Virus record (IMG/VR): IMGVR_UViG_3300007514_000029
Coordinates: 1 to 39,171 of that record
Direction: 5' to 3' (one strand)
Length of the DNA stretch: 39,171 nucleotides
From: a virus
Both the position numbers and the translations under genes were made by a program. Shown here in pieces: positions 1 through 7,130 of this stretch (its first letter is position 1; every line of letters starts with the position of its first letter). A model generated the notes under the pieces. The model was not told the DNA's origin, ran no database searches, and saw only the letters and a list, made by a program, of their open reading frames with translations.

Positions 1-21
1 GAGTGACCCTAGCGGTCACTC
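1..21. repeat. Perfect 8-bp inverted repeat at window edge
   Basis: GAGTGACC and GGTCACTC flank a 5-nt loop. No T-run follows on the plus strand, so it is not a clear intrinsic terminator. It could be an operator or the end of an upstream unit outside the window. Confidence 0.5.
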
Positions 22-36
22 CCCACTTCTTAAAAC

Positions 37-65
37 TTAAAACGCATAAACTAAAAAAATAGATT
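37..65 (+). promoter_or_regulatory. Candidate promoter, duplicated before the ligase gene
   Basis: TTAAAA, 17 bp, TAGATT, then four T and the ATG at 70. The surrounding 40 bases recur almost unchanged before the DNA ligase gene (about 2668-2710), including the shared stretch ACTAAAAAAATAGATTTTTT. The -35 match is weak; the duplication is the main support. Confidence 0.45.
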
Positions 66-69
66 TTTT

Positions 70-309
70 ATGAAAACAGTTAAAAAGAATAAAAGCATCA
101 TGCGGGTAAGTGATAAAGATGCAGAAAATTTAATAAAAGAAAAAGGCTGGAAGTATTGTCCAAAGTCAGAATGGAAAGAAAAGGTACGAGACAAAAATGA
201 TGTTTTGGCAGAAGTGCCAGAGATTAAAAAGAACAAGAAGAAAAAAAAGAAGTTCATCAAAGTAGATGATGCAGGAGTAAATTTAGATACAGGAAAATTC
301 AATGGCTAA
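70..309 (+). CDS. Small lysine-rich phage protein
   Basis: 79 aa, not recognised as a named family. An N-terminal basic stretch precedes a segment reading GWKYCPKSEWK, a kind of motif seen in small phage proteins of unknown role, and a run of eight or more lysines lies near residues 52-61. An internal Met at residue 11 is an alternative start. It overlaps the next gene by 8 nt, so the two are probably translated together. It is the first of a long run of small plus-strand genes. Its role is unknown; strong positive charge suggests nucleic-acid or protein binding, which is inference. Confidence 0.7.
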   Translation: MKTVKKNKSIMRVSDKDAENLIKEKGWKYCPKSEWKEKVRDKNDVLAEVPEIKKNKKKKKKFIKVDDAGVNLDTGKFNG

Positions 310-475
310 CAAAAAGCAAGAGCAGAAAGAACACCTAGACAGGATGTTAAGCGATAATCTTCAAGAAACCCTTGAGCGTAAAGCTCAATACTACAAGAAG
401 TACGGTTTCGAGAAGCAAGCAAAGAAGGTACGAGCCTTCAAGAAGTGTGTGAGAGAAATGATAGGGAGTCTTTAA
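302..475 (+). CDS. Small basic helical protein
   Basis: 57 aa, beginning MANKKQEQKEHLDRML and ending at TAA 473-475. It overlaps the preceding gene by 8 nt and is followed 1 nt later by the next ATG, so it fits the operon. Lys, Arg, Gln and Glu are evenly spread and no glycine/proline breaks the middle, so it is probably one or two amphipathic helices. No family recognised. Confidence 0.7.
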   Translation: MANKKQEQKEHLDRMLSDNLQETLERKAQYYKKYGFEKQAKKVRAFKKCVREMIGSL

Positions 476-476
476 T

Positions 477-749
477 ATGAGTAAAAAAAAGCCAGAAAAT
501 TGGGAAGAACTAATGGAGGTTTTCAAACAAATGAAAGCCTTTCAAAAACCAAGAACTTATGTAGCACATAACATCATAAACGGCAAAGATTCTTGGGTAG
601 TAGACATGATAAATTCAAAACAAAAAGCCCGTATGCTTAAACTAAAAAAAATTGAACTTGGAGAATACGATACGAAAGAAGAAGCCGAAGCCTACTGTAA
701 CCAATGGGAAAAAGATAATCCACGCACAGAATGGGAAGATTTTCAATAA
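477..749 (+). CDS. Hypothetical protein, 90 aa
   Basis: Starts 1 nt after the preceding stop codon. The acidic C-terminal half contains a segment (residues about 62-82: GEYDTKEEAEAYCNQWEKDN) that resembles the 'x-T-x-E-E-A' helix of small single-domain phage proteins, in which a strand is followed by an alpha helix. No enzyme motif is visible. Its function is unknown. Confidence 0.75.
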   Translation: MSKKKPENWEELMEVFKQMKAFQKPRTYVAHNIINGKDSWVVDMINSKQKARMLKLKKIELGEYDTKEEAEAYCNQWEKDNPRTEWEDFQ

Positions 750-776
750 ACATTAAACAAAAACCTATAACAAACT

Positions 777-1535
777 ATGACGATCTCTACACCACGACAA
801 CTAGACTTTATCGGTACTCCAACGATTGAAAGAGAGCCAGAGCAGTTCGACCTTTGGAATGAACTTGGTAAACCAAACAAGATTCAAAAAGATATTGATT
901 TCTCAATCGTCGATACCTTGTTCAATTCCTTTAAGCAGGAGGAAGTCGAACAGTATAAAAATTATTGGCAATCAGTAGCACCAAAGACCGATACCGAAGT
1001 ATTTCAGCGTTGGTTGTTTGCGTTCATGTCGGTGCATACTACATGGGAGCGCAATGTTATTGGGTACGAAGCTATTAAGGATTGGACTGCGTGGTTCAAC
1101 GATGACGAGAAGCTCATGGAGGTTATTAAGGGGGCAAAGGTTGGACTCCATAACAATCGCGTCCGTTTCATTTCGGAGTTTGCTCGTAAGTTTTGGTCTG
1201 ACCCCGAATGGTACAAGCACCAAGACGGCAACTGGCAGACCTTTCGGGACAGACTTGTTAAAAGTATTCTCGGCCTTGGAATTGCCAAAGTGTCTTTTAG
1301 TCTTGAGATGATTTATCCAAACAAAGCAGAGGTAACGTGCATGGACACACATCTGTTTCAAGCGTATGGGTTGAGCCAAACGAAAGATGCTCGCCGCTAC
1401 AATGAGATTGAAAACTACTGGCTCGATATGTGCCGTATGTGGAATGTACCGTCTTACATTGCACGTTGCATCTTGTGGGACAGGAAGCAGGATAAAACTG
1501 ATAGCCGCTACTGGAGCTATGTATTGGAGGATTAA
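777..1535 (+). CDS. HhH-GPD-like DNA glycosylase-fold protein
   Basis: 252 aa. Residues 165-171 (LGLGIAK) look like the helix-hairpin-helix turn of the endonuclease III/OGG superfamily, and 19 residues later CMDTHLF (Asp190) matches the catalytic-Asp motif seen as VDTHIF in endonuclease III. That spacing is characteristic. Such enzymes cut damaged or modified bases from DNA. The catalytic Lys of bifunctional members is not clearly aligned (Ala at the expected position, Lys one residue on), so lyase activity is uncertain. It could act in phage DNA repair, or against modified host or rival DNA. The fold assignment is fairly firm; the substrate is unknown. Confidence 0.6.
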   Translation: MTISTPRQLDFIGTPTIEREPEQFDLWNELGKPNKIQKDIDFSIVDTLFNSFKQEEVEQYKNYWQSVAPKTDTEVFQRWLFAFMSVHTTWERNVIGYEAIKDWTAWFNDDEKLMEVIKGAKVGLHNNRVRFISEFARKFWSDPEWYKHQDGNWQTFRDRLVKSILGLGIAKVSFSLEMIYPNKAEVTCMDTHLFQAYGLSQTKDARRYNEIENYWLDMCRMWNVPSYIARCILWDRKQDKTDSRYWSYVLED

Positions 1536-1538
1536 ATT

Positions 1539-1700
1539 ATGAGTAACAAAGAAGCATTTGATATTGTATTAAAATTGGCAAAAGCTAATACCCTTGCTGA
1601 ACACGACATCATGTATGCTCAACAGGAAGCACAAGCCGACCTTGAACGACAGGCGATTGAAATTGTTGAAGATTATTGTAACGATTTAATTAGGAGATAA
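1539..1700 (+). CDS. Small helical protein, 53 aa
   Basis: Starts MSNKEAFDIVLKLAKANT, 3 nt after the preceding stop. An acidic, glutamine-rich helix fills most of the chain. Together with the next gene it has an AGGAG-type ribosome site upstream (ggaggattaaattATG). No family recognised. Confidence 0.7.
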   Translation: MSNKEAFDIVLKLAKANTLAEHDIMYAQQEAQADLERQAIEIVEDYCNDLIRR

Positions 1701-1703
1701 ATT

Positions 1704-1991
1704 ATGACATTCAAAGAATACTTATCGCGTGATGACGCAAGCGCATCAGACAAAGAGTTTCTCAAAGACTACGAGAAGGCTCAAGCAGAGGCAGAAGAAG
1801 GCCCGATTAGCCACAACGGGAGAATGGTAGACAAGGACAACATTGACAAAGGCTTATGGGCGTTGTCAGATTGGTTGAAGTATAATACGGAGAGTGCTTG
1901 GAAGCATGAGCATCGAGTTCTTTCTGACCACGATTACAATTATTATCAAGAAGTAATTGGAGCAGCAAGAGATAGATTAGCAGAGGACTAA
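1704..1991 (+). CDS. Hypothetical acidic protein, 95 aa
   Basis: Preceded by AGGAGATAAATT, a good ribosome binding site. The sequence has an N-terminal acidic helical part and a tryptophan- and histidine-rich C-terminal half (residues 52-80) ending in an amphipathic helix. No catalytic motif seen. It follows the preceding gene by 3 nt and is followed by a membrane peptide 1 nt later. Confidence 0.75.
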   Translation: MTFKEYLSRDDASASDKEFLKDYEKAQAEAEEGPISHNGRMVDKDNIDKGLWALSDWLKYNTESAWKHEHRVLSDHDYNYYQEVIGAARDRLAED

Positions 1992-1992
1992 A

Positions 1993-2109
1993 ATGAGAGA
2001 ACCAGACGGAAGTATGTTTATTATTGGGACTTTAATTGTTTGCGCTATTGTTGTGGCAGCAATAGGGTTTGGCTACGAGGCTTATTTAGCATGGTACATT
2101 AGGAATTAA
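1993..2109 (+). CDS. Single-span membrane peptide, 38 aa
   Basis: A short N-terminal head (MREPDGSM) leads into about 20 hydrophobic residues (9-30, FIIGTLIVCAIVVAAIGF) and a short tail ending in WYIRN. It is one of at least eight very short membrane peptides in this window. It could sit in the host inner membrane and affect lysis, superinfection or transport; nothing in the sequence decides between these. Confidence 0.65.
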   Translation: MREPDGSMFIIGTLIVCAIVVAAIGFGYEAYLAWYIRN

Positions 2110-2121
2110 AAGGACAGTATA

Positions 2122-2286
2122 ATGGGATACAAAATACTAGACGTTAAAGCAGACATACATGAAGATGTTGAAGCATACTTCAATCGGTATTGGCCTCAAC
2201 TAGACAACGAGGCTGGATGGAAACAAACACTACAAGAGGACGTACTTGACATTGTAGACAAACACTTTGAAAAGATAGAAAGATAA
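2122..2286 (+). CDS. Small acidic protein, 54 aa
   Basis: Preceded by AGGACAG (weak ribosome site) and followed 2 nt later by the next ATG. It contains DIHEDVEAYFNRYWPQL and a C-terminal acidic helix. No family recognised. Confidence 0.65.
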   Translation: MGYKILDVKADIHEDVEAYFNRYWPQLDNEAGWKQTLQEDVLDIVDKHFEKIER

Positions 2287-2288
2287 AC

Positions 2289-2486
2289 ATGAAGTACCTA
2301 ATTATTACATTATCGCTGTTCGCAGTTGGATGCAAGTGCTTTCAATGCGATGAACCATCATATCAAGGGCCACCAGAGTTTAAGCCTTTGCCGCCCGAAA
2401 AGCTGCGAGACTTACGTTTCATTTGTGATGGTTATGCTTACAAGAGCATTACTAAAAAAGACTATATCATTAAGGAGGACTGCTAA
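2289..2486 (+). CDS. Putative small lipoprotein, proline-rich
   Basis: 65 aa. Residues 1-14 are a short hydrophobic signal ending in AVGC (Cys15), close to a lipobox although Ala rather than Leu holds the -3 position. After it come Cys17 and Cys20 and a proline-rich stretch (residues 24-39). Size, lipobox and prolines recall outer-membrane spanins (Rz1-like), but no inner-membrane spanin partner lies beside it. A small phage lipoprotein with another role, such as superinfection exclusion, is equally possible. The stop overlaps the next start (TAATG). Confidence 0.6.
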   Translation: MKYLIITLSLFAVGCKCFQCDEPSYQGPPEFKPLPPEKLRDLRFICDGYAYKSITKKDYIIKEDC

Positions 2487-2671
2487 TGAAAGAGACAATT
2501 ACAAAAGTGCTAGAGCGTTATGCAGACAATCAAGTAAACCTTGCGTCAGAAGCGGCTAGGGACATGATTGCAACAGCAATCATCAAAGATGTGGCAATCG
2601 AGGTGTTAGCCTCACAGAAAAAACAAACGAAAGAGTATTGGCAGCAACAAGAGGCTGGAATAGATTATTAA
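2486..2671 (+). CDS. Small helical protein, 61 aa
   Basis: Its ATG overlaps the stop of the preceding lipoprotein gene, with the ribosome site AAGGAGG 8-14 nt upstream, so translation is probably coupled. It appears almost entirely alpha-helical and ends in a glutamine-rich tail. No family recognised. Confidence 0.7.
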   Translation: MKETITKVLERYADNQVNLASEAARDMIATAIIKDVAIEVLASQKKQTKEYWQQQEAGIDY

Positions 2672-2674
2672 AAC

Positions 2675-2703
2675 TTAAAGAGTAAGAACTAAAAAAATAG
2701 ATT
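2675..2703 (+). promoter_or_regulatory. Candidate ligase promoter, copy of the one at 37-65
   Basis: TTAAAG, 17 bp, TAGATT, then 7 nt to the ATG at 2711. It shares about 40 bases with the leader at 30-69. The same spacing in both copies supports a promoter rather than chance AT-rich sequence. Confidence 0.45.
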
Positions 2704-2710
2704 TTTTATT

Positions 2711-3877
2711 ATGAAGCTACCTACACTATACAAAAAGACTACAATCGGCAAGACCCAAACTTGGGAAATCGAAGTAAACGAGAATAAATTCCGCACTATA
2801 TCTGGACAGTCAGACGGCAAGAAGATCACTAACAACTGGACTGTTTGTGAAGGCAAGAACGTAGGCAAAGCCAACGCTACCACAGCAGAAGAACAGGCAC
2901 TCAAAGAGGCCGAAGCTAAACATGAGAAGAAGCTCAAGGCTGGATACCATCTAAACTTGGACAACATTGACAAGAAAAGATTCTATGAGCCTATGCTCGC
3001 GCAGGACTTCAAGAACAAGAATCGTCAGAAGGAAGTAATGTTTGAGATTGATGAGGAGGGCATTGGTGCGCCTGTATTCTCTCAACCCAAGCTGGACGGC
3101 ATACGTTGTATCGCCATGCGAGAGGGACTGTTTACTCGCACTGGTAAGGAGATTACTGCCGTACCTCACATCAGTGAAGCGTTGGAACCTTTCTTTGAGA
3201 AGTATCCTAATGCTGTTCTTGACGGTGAGTTATACAATCATGCTTACAAAGACGATTTTAACAAAATCATTCACCTCGTTCGTAAGCAAAATCTCACAGA
3301 AGAACATCTTGCGGAGAGTGCCGAGATGATTCAGTATCATATTTATGATGCCCCCGTGATTGGTGAGGGCAAGTATGTCCTTACTGAAAAGGATACTTTT
3401 TCAGACAGAACCTCCATGCTAGACGCACAGTATAGCAAGTTGAGCTTGATGAAACATGACTGCCTTGTGATGGTAGAAACTATTGAAATCCTCGGCAGAG
3501 AGCAACTAGACCGTTGCTATGAAGATTATGTAGAAGCGGGATATGAAGGCCAAATGATTAGGCTCGATGGGCCTTACGAGAATAAACGCTCACCAAGACT
3601 GCTCAAGCGCAAGGAGTTTATCGACAGGGAATATACTATCCTTGGATATGAAGAAGGCGAAGGTAATCGTACTGGAACCGTAAAACACTTCAAATTTGAA
3701 AATGAAAATGGTAAGGAATTTAATTCAAACATAAAAGGTTCATTTGAATACCTAGCGGAACTACTAGAGAAAGCAGATGAACTGATAGGTAAGGAAGCAA
3801 CGGTTAAGTTCTTTAATCTCACGCCTGACGGTGTGCCGCGCTTTCCCTACGTCATTGCAATTAGAGATTACGAGTAG
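2711..3877 (+). CDS. ATP-dependent DNA ligase
   Basis: 388 aa. Seals nicks in duplex DNA through a ligase-adenylate intermediate. The nucleotidyltransferase signature is clear: motif I KLDGIR with catalytic Lys127, motif III VLDGELY (169-175), motif IV YEGQMIRL (278-285) and motif V LLKRKEF (297-303). An OB-fold-like C-terminal part follows (about 305-388). The N-terminal 80 residues have the look of a WGR-type DNA-binding domain fused to the ligase. It lies at the end of a run of small genes with its own promoter-like leader. A role in phage DNA replication or repair is expected. The family is secure; the WGR reading is tentative. Confidence 0.93.
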   Translation: MKLPTLYKKTTIGKTQTWEIEVNENKFRTISGQSDGKKITNNWTVCEGKNVGKANATTAEEQALKEAEAKHEKKLKAGYHLNLDNIDKKRFYEPMLAQDFKNKNRQKEVMFEIDEEGIGAPVFSQPKLDGIRCIAMREGLFTRTGKEITAVPHISEALEPFFEKYPNAVLDGELYNHAYKDDFNKIIHLVRKQNLTEEHLAESAEMIQYHIYDAPVIGEGKYVLTEKDTFSDRTSMLDAQYSKLSLMKHDCLVMVETIEILGREQLDRCYEDYVEAGYEGQMIRLDGPYENKRSPRLLKRKEFIDREYTILGYEEGEGNRTGTVKHFKFENENGKEFNSNIKGSFEYLAELLEKADELIGKEATVKFFNLTPDGVPRFPYVIAIRDYE

Positions 3878-3880
3878 ACA

Positions 3881-4090
3881 ATGAACTCCCCATATAGAAG
3901 AAAGGAACCCCCAATGGAAGAACAGCCGACAAATTTAACACTGGTTGCAGAGACGTTAGATATTGCTAATGAGCATGGAATGGCGGCAGAAGTAATGTGG
4001 AGTGCGCTTACAATGGCGGCAGAGGCAAACGAGCATGGACAAACGATGGAACAAGTATTAGAAGCAGCACTAGGAGAATGGGATATTTAA
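3881..4090 (+). CDS. Small acidic protein, 69 aa
   Basis: Rich in Ala, Glu and Met and apparently helical. The second Met (base 3914) has a better ribosome site (AAAGGAAC, about 5 nt upstream) than the first and may be the true start, giving 58 aa. No family recognised. Confidence 0.65.
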   Translation: MNSPYRRKEPPMEEQPTNLTLVAETLDIANEHGMAAEVMWSALTMAAEANEHGQTMEQVLEAALGEWDI

Positions 4091-4092
4091 CA

Positions 4093-4308
4093 ATGAGAAA
4101 CTACGAATTAATTAAAGCAATCTATGATAGATGTCCCGATATGCGTGATGGCTACCATTATAGCACTAGCCAGTATGTTGACCGATGCCAAGACATCATA
4201 GATATGATTGAATTGCACCGTCCCGAAATAGCAGGGAAGCTACCTACGGAAGAAAGTTTAATGGAAGAAATGAGGAAATACCCTCACAGAGATAACCACA
4301 TGGATTAA
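4093..4308 (+). CDS. Hypothetical protein, 71 aa
   Basis: Starts MRNYELIKAIYDRCP 2 nt after the previous stop; the frame is open further upstream, but that part overlaps the preceding gene. Two Cys (14 and 33) and several His/Tyr occur in a probable small helical fold. No family recognised. Confidence 0.65.
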   Translation: MRNYELIKAIYDRCPDMRDGYHYSTSQYVDRCQDIIDMIELHRPEIAGKLPTEESLMEEMRKYPHRDNHMD

Positions 4309-4311
4309 ATT

Positions 4312-4488
4312 ATGAAACAATACTGGATTCATAAAAGATACGAGGACGGCAAGGCACGATGGGAGTTGACTGCCGCTCAATTTAGGAGCGGCGACCCACA
4401 AGCAGTCCGTAGAGCATACGAGCCACAAGCAAAGGCTTTTAATTACGAAATACTTGATGTAAAAGAATATATTATTAGATATGAATAA
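4312..4488 (+). CDS. Hypothetical protein, 58 aa
   Basis: Starts MKQYWIHKRYEDGKARWEL, 3 nt after the preceding stop. Aromatic and basic residues dominate. The pattern suggests a small beta-alpha domain, but no family is recognised. Confidence 0.65.
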   Translation: MKQYWIHKRYEDGKARWELTAAQFRSGDPQAVRRAYEPQAKAFNYEILDVKEYIIRYE

Positions 4489-4500
4489 TTAGGGATTCAT

Positions 4501-4529
4501 TTGACTTTTTTAGGGTATTATGTAATGAT
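4501..4529 (+). promoter_or_regulatory. Candidate leaderless promoter
   Basis: TTGACT, 17 bp, AATGAT (4 of 6 consensus positions), then 7 nt to the ATG at 4537. The geometry matches the stronger promoters further on. Confidence 0.45.
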
Positions 4530-4536
4530 AGCAGTT

Positions 4537-4737
4537 ATGGAAAGACAAGACGAAAGAATAAAAACCCTCGACCACATGGTCGATGAAAGGTTTGCGGAGA
4601 TTTTCTTTGTCGCAAAGGAGGAGTATGAGATAGACAGCAATTCCGACAAAGAGAAAGAGCTATATAATCTACTAGACAAGCACAAAAGAGAGTTAAGAGA
4701 ATTTGGCGCGGGTCTTTTTCGTGGAAAACAATACTAA
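4537..4737 (+). CDS. Hypothetical charged protein, 66 aa
   Basis: The frame is open from 4501, but that stretch is better explained as a promoter (TTGACT-N17-AATGAT), so the ATG at 4537 is chosen; 4525 is an alternative. The product is highly charged and likely coiled coil, with Glu/Lys repeats at residues 25-57 and a glycine-rich end. No family recognised. Confidence 0.6.
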   Translation: MERQDERIKTLDHMVDERFAEIFFVAKEEYEIDSNSDKEKELYNLLDKHKRELREFGAGLFRGKQY

Positions 4738-4755
4738 CTGGTAAACATTAAATTT

Positions 4756-5040
4756 ATGCAAGAGAATAGTATCAACGTCAATCCAGACGCAGGGGGCTGG
4801 AGGGAACAAAAAAGCAGTCATGGTGAGCTTTCAGAAGATGAACTGAATCATCTAATACGGCATAGTAGAGAAACCATAGAGTACGAACATAGTGGAGCGG
4901 AAAATCTGGTTGTTACGTCTAGTGTTTCTGAAGGTAGAGAGCCTATCTATATTGTCTATAAAGACCTAAAGACAAGCCTAGATAAAGTTAAAGTATATGA
5001 TAATCTTAATGATGCGGTAAACTATGCGAAACAATACTAA
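4756..5040 (+). CDS. Hypothetical acidic protein, 94 aa
   Basis: An acidic N-terminal half is followed by an alternating hydrophobic pattern (residues 50-78) that would suit a small beta sheet, then NLNDAVNYAKQY, a helix typical of the end of small phage single-domain proteins. It overlaps the next gene by 17 nt. Confidence 0.7.
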   Translation: MQENSINVNPDAGGWREQKSSHGELSEDELNHLIRHSRETIEYEHSGAENLVVTSSVSEGREPIYIVYKDLKTSLDKVKVYDNLNDAVNYAKQY

Positions 5041-5212
5041 TAACGATGACTACTCTTACGCTTATTACAGGCATCCTATTGATTGCCCCGAATGTGGTAG
5101 GCCAACTCACGAATTATTTAATGTAATAGTCGAGGGGGAACCCCCCGTGCTAATGTGTCAAGAGTGTCAGGATAGAGAAGTCCAAGAATTAGAAGTATAT
5201 GATGAAGAATAA
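5024..5212 (+). CDS. Small zinc-ribbon protein
   Basis: 62 aa with two CxxC knuckles, CPEC (21-24) and CQEC (45-48), separated by 20 residues as in a zinc ribbon. Such proteins bind nucleic acid or a protein partner. It overlaps both neighbours (17 nt before, 14 nt after), so translation is probably coupled. The acidic C-terminus argues against simple DNA binding. Confidence 0.7.
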   Translation: MRNNTNNDDYSYAYYRHPIDCPECGRPTHELFNVIVEGEPPVLMCQECQDREVQELEVYDEE

Positions 5213-5627
5213 AAAGCTAAAATTCAAGGTTCCCGTTTCATGGGAAATGTCATCTATGGTTGAGGTCGAAGCTAAAGACCTCGCTGAAGCAGTAGAGGTT
5301 GCTAAAGCAGACTTTGCTAAATTTGGAGGAGAGTTTCTTCCCAAAGGAGAGTTTGTTAAAAACTCATACTATGTCGAGTATGAAGCAATCGACGTACATC
5401 AGTCACAAGAGACTTTAGATAAAATGGATTGGCAGGAAGCCCATTTTAACACTGAAGGATATGGAATAGGTGGTCATATTAATAGTAAAGGCGAGGTGAT
5501 TGATGATGCCTATAACATAGACGTTTCTCACCATTTTGATGACCCTTGCACTACCGATGTGAAAGAGATTGAGCGTCATCTCGGATTGGAAATTGGGTCT
5601 GACGGTACTGTATCGGAGGTAAAATGA
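5199..5627 (+). CDS. Hypothetical protein, 142 aa
   Basis: Residues 8-40 read as a strand followed by a helix (VEVEAKDLAEAVEVAKADF), a pattern common in small phage proteins that end a strand with an 'A-x-x-L-x-E-A' helix. Histidines cluster in the C-terminal part (residues 80-110), possibly metal-binding. It overlaps genes on both sides. No family assigned. Confidence 0.7.
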   Translation: MMKNKKLKFKVPVSWEMSSMVEVEAKDLAEAVEVAKADFAKFGGEFLPKGEFVKNSYYVEYEAIDVHQSQETLDKMDWQEAHFNTEGYGIGGHINSKGEVIDDAYNIDVSHHFDDPCTTDVKEIERHLGLEIGSDGTVSEVK

Positions 5628-5791
5628 GCAGAGATGTAACTGGCAATGGTAATTTACAGGGACGCTATAAACAGGCGTATGCCCCTAAACTTTCTGAAGG
5701 TAATCCAGAAAAGAAAAAGAAAGAAGATTGGTTCGATGAACTATGCAAGAAGCATGGTGCAGAGAACTTGTGGAAAAAGAATAAAAACTAA
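5624..5791 (+). CDS. Small basic protein, 55 aa
   Basis: Overlaps the preceding stop by four bases (ATGA) and is preceded by GGAGG, an excellent ribosome site. Lysine-rich middle (residues 30-33) followed by DWFDELCKKHGAENLW. An ORF in another frame (5646-5843) is its shadow. No family recognised. Confidence 0.7.
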   Translation: MSRDVTGNGNLQGRYKQAYAPKLSEGNPEKKKKEDWFDELCKKHGAENLWKKNKN

Positions 5792-5793
5792 TT

Positions 5794-6012
5794 ATGAATA
5801 TAACAAATCCACCTACGGTGAATATAAATGGAGTGCCAACTGAAGAATGGGCTAATGCTATTGCTACACGCTTGCAGGATGAACTCCCTTTTGGGGAAGA
5901 TAATGTTATCGTTGCGGCGGCAGTAGAACAATTCTTAACAGACTACCCGCACTATACGGAGCAGTTTGTGGGAACAAAGATTATAGAAAAAGAGTATTTC
6001 GAGAAATTGTAA
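5794..6012 (+). CDS. Hypothetical protein, 72 aa
   Basis: Starts 2 nt after the preceding stop. Residues 15-28 (TEEWANAIATRLQD) and 40-50 look helical. Acidic overall. No family recognised. Confidence 0.65.
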   Translation: MNITNPPTVNINGVPTEEWANAIATRLQDELPFGEDNVIVAAAVEQFLTDYPHYTEQFVGTKIIEKEYFEKL

Positions 6013-6019
6013 AAAGAAT

Positions 6020-6048
6020 TTGATTTTTAACCAACAATAGATTAAAGT
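6020..6048 (+). promoter_or_regulatory. Candidate leaderless promoter
   Basis: TTGATT, 17 bp, TAAAGT, then exactly 6 nt to the ATG at 6055. The -10 matches only 4 of 6 consensus positions. Confidence 0.4.
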
Positions 6049-6054
6049 AGAATT

Positions 6055-6237
6055 ATGAGTAAACAAGAAGAAAACTGGTTGATGGTTGCGATGTTGGGCT
6101 TTACATGGGAAGATTCCCAGAAGGTCGAATCGCAAGAGGATAGAGACTTCTTGGTTGATAAGGCCAAGAAGATGAAAGAGTGGATGCTTGAGAACAAGCC
6201 GCCCGATCAGCCCATGCCGCCCATGATGGACATTTAA
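6055..6237 (+). CDS. Small protein with proline/methionine tail, 60 aa
   Basis: Helical N-terminal part (MSKQEENWLMVAMLGFTW) and a C-terminal tail rich in Pro and Met (residues 49-58). No family recognised. The start is supported by promoter geometry rather than a ribosome site. Confidence 0.65.
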   Translation: MSKQEENWLMVAMLGFTWEDSQKVESQEDRDFLVDKAKKMKEWMLENKPPDQPMPPMMDI

Positions 6238-6260
6238 TCCAGAAAGGAGCAGTTAGGCTA

Positions 6261-6566
6261 ATGCCATTCAAATCTAAACCCTATATCAAGGTTGGTAGGG
6301 GTGCATGGGAGACTTATATCCCTAAACCCCCTCAACACGCCACACACGCTCGTCTAACGTGCTTTAATCAAACTTATGATGATGGACGGCCAAAGACGGC
6401 AACCCTTCCCATACAGGATTTTGGGTGCTTTAAGGGTGTGTCTGGAGACTTCTCATTTATCCGTATGGATAACAAACGTAAGGTGCATGAGGAGTATGAA
6501 GGGACTTGGTATTGGGACGGGATTAAAGTTCCAGAAGTGGAATTGATGAGAAAGGATGAGCATTGA
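6261..6566 (+). CDS. Hypothetical protein, 101 aa
   Basis: Preceded by AAAGGAGCAG, a good ribosome site 10 nt upstream. Basic N-terminal half and an alternating hydrophobic/aromatic pattern suggest a small beta-rich domain. The stop overlaps the TTG start of the next gene. No family recognised. Confidence 0.7.
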   Translation: MPFKSKPYIKVGRGAWETYIPKPPQHATHARLTCFNQTYDDGRPKTATLPIQDFGCFKGVSGDFSFIRMDNKRKVHEEYEGTWYWDGIKVPEVELMRKDEH

Positions 6567-6736
6567 CTAAAGAAGAACAAGTGCAACTGGTTGAATCCAT
6601 ATTGGATCGAGCGCAATGTGACGATTTGCGACATAGGCTAGAAGCGCATGAAAGGGGAGATTTAGGGCAAAGCGTTGGAGAAAGCTGGATGGTTCATCAT
6701 TTGAAACTCCTGCTGGACTCAATGAAGGGGGATTGA
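6563..6736 (+). CDS. Small helical protein with TTG start
   Basis: 57 aa. TTG at 6563 overlaps the TGA of the preceding gene by four bases and has AAAGGATG about 6 nt upstream, so a TTG start with coupled translation is well supported. The product is acidic and helical (EEQVQLVESILDRAQ). No family recognised. Confidence 0.6.
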   Translation: MTKEEQVQLVESILDRAQCDDLRHRLEAHERGDLGQSVGESWMVHHLKLLLDSMKGD

Positions 6737-6846
6737 TTTATCCCACTATCCCCCACTTTGCCCCATTCTCCTCCTATTTAGCATACAAAAGCATATAATT
6801 ATGAACCTATTAACATATAACGAACACTGTAACGAAAGACACATAA

Positions 6847-6999
6847 ATGATATTCTTCATAGCACTAATAATAGGCTTAATATATTTTTCATATAGAGCT
6901 ATTTTCATAGAAACCCGCTCTAGTTTAGAGAATAACATCAAAAAACAGGATAATTGGTTCCTCTGGGGGTTAGCAATATACCTATCCACAGTAATATAA
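6847..6999 (+). CDS. Two-span membrane peptide, 50 aa
   Basis: Two hydrophobic segments (residues 1-20 MIFFIALIIGLIYFSYRAIF and 37-50) flank a charged loop (21-36). Small two-span phage peptides include holins, but nothing lytic lies next to it. A 31-codon frame beginning at 6801 after a TATAAT overlaps its start and could be a leader peptide. Confidence 0.55.
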   Translation: MIFFIALIIGLIYFSYRAIFIETRSSLENNIKKQDNWFLWGLAIYLSTVI

Positions 7000-7130
7000 G
7001 ACATACATTATCATCTAATTAATTAGTTTTTTTAGATGGGATTGGTGCTGCGCGACTTTTATATTTCTGTCAATAAATTTTTATATTTTTTAGCAGCAAA
7101 CAAAATTGGGCATAAGGTGTATATAATTAT

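Noticed and set aside
972-1379. Minus-strand and alternate-frame ORFs inside the glycosylase-like gene
   Set aside because: Shadows of a well-supported plus-strand gene; no motif, no ribosome site.
6801-6896. 31-codon frame after TATAAT
   Set aside because: Overlaps the two-span membrane peptide in another frame; the latter has a clear hydrophobic pattern. It may at most be a leader peptide.
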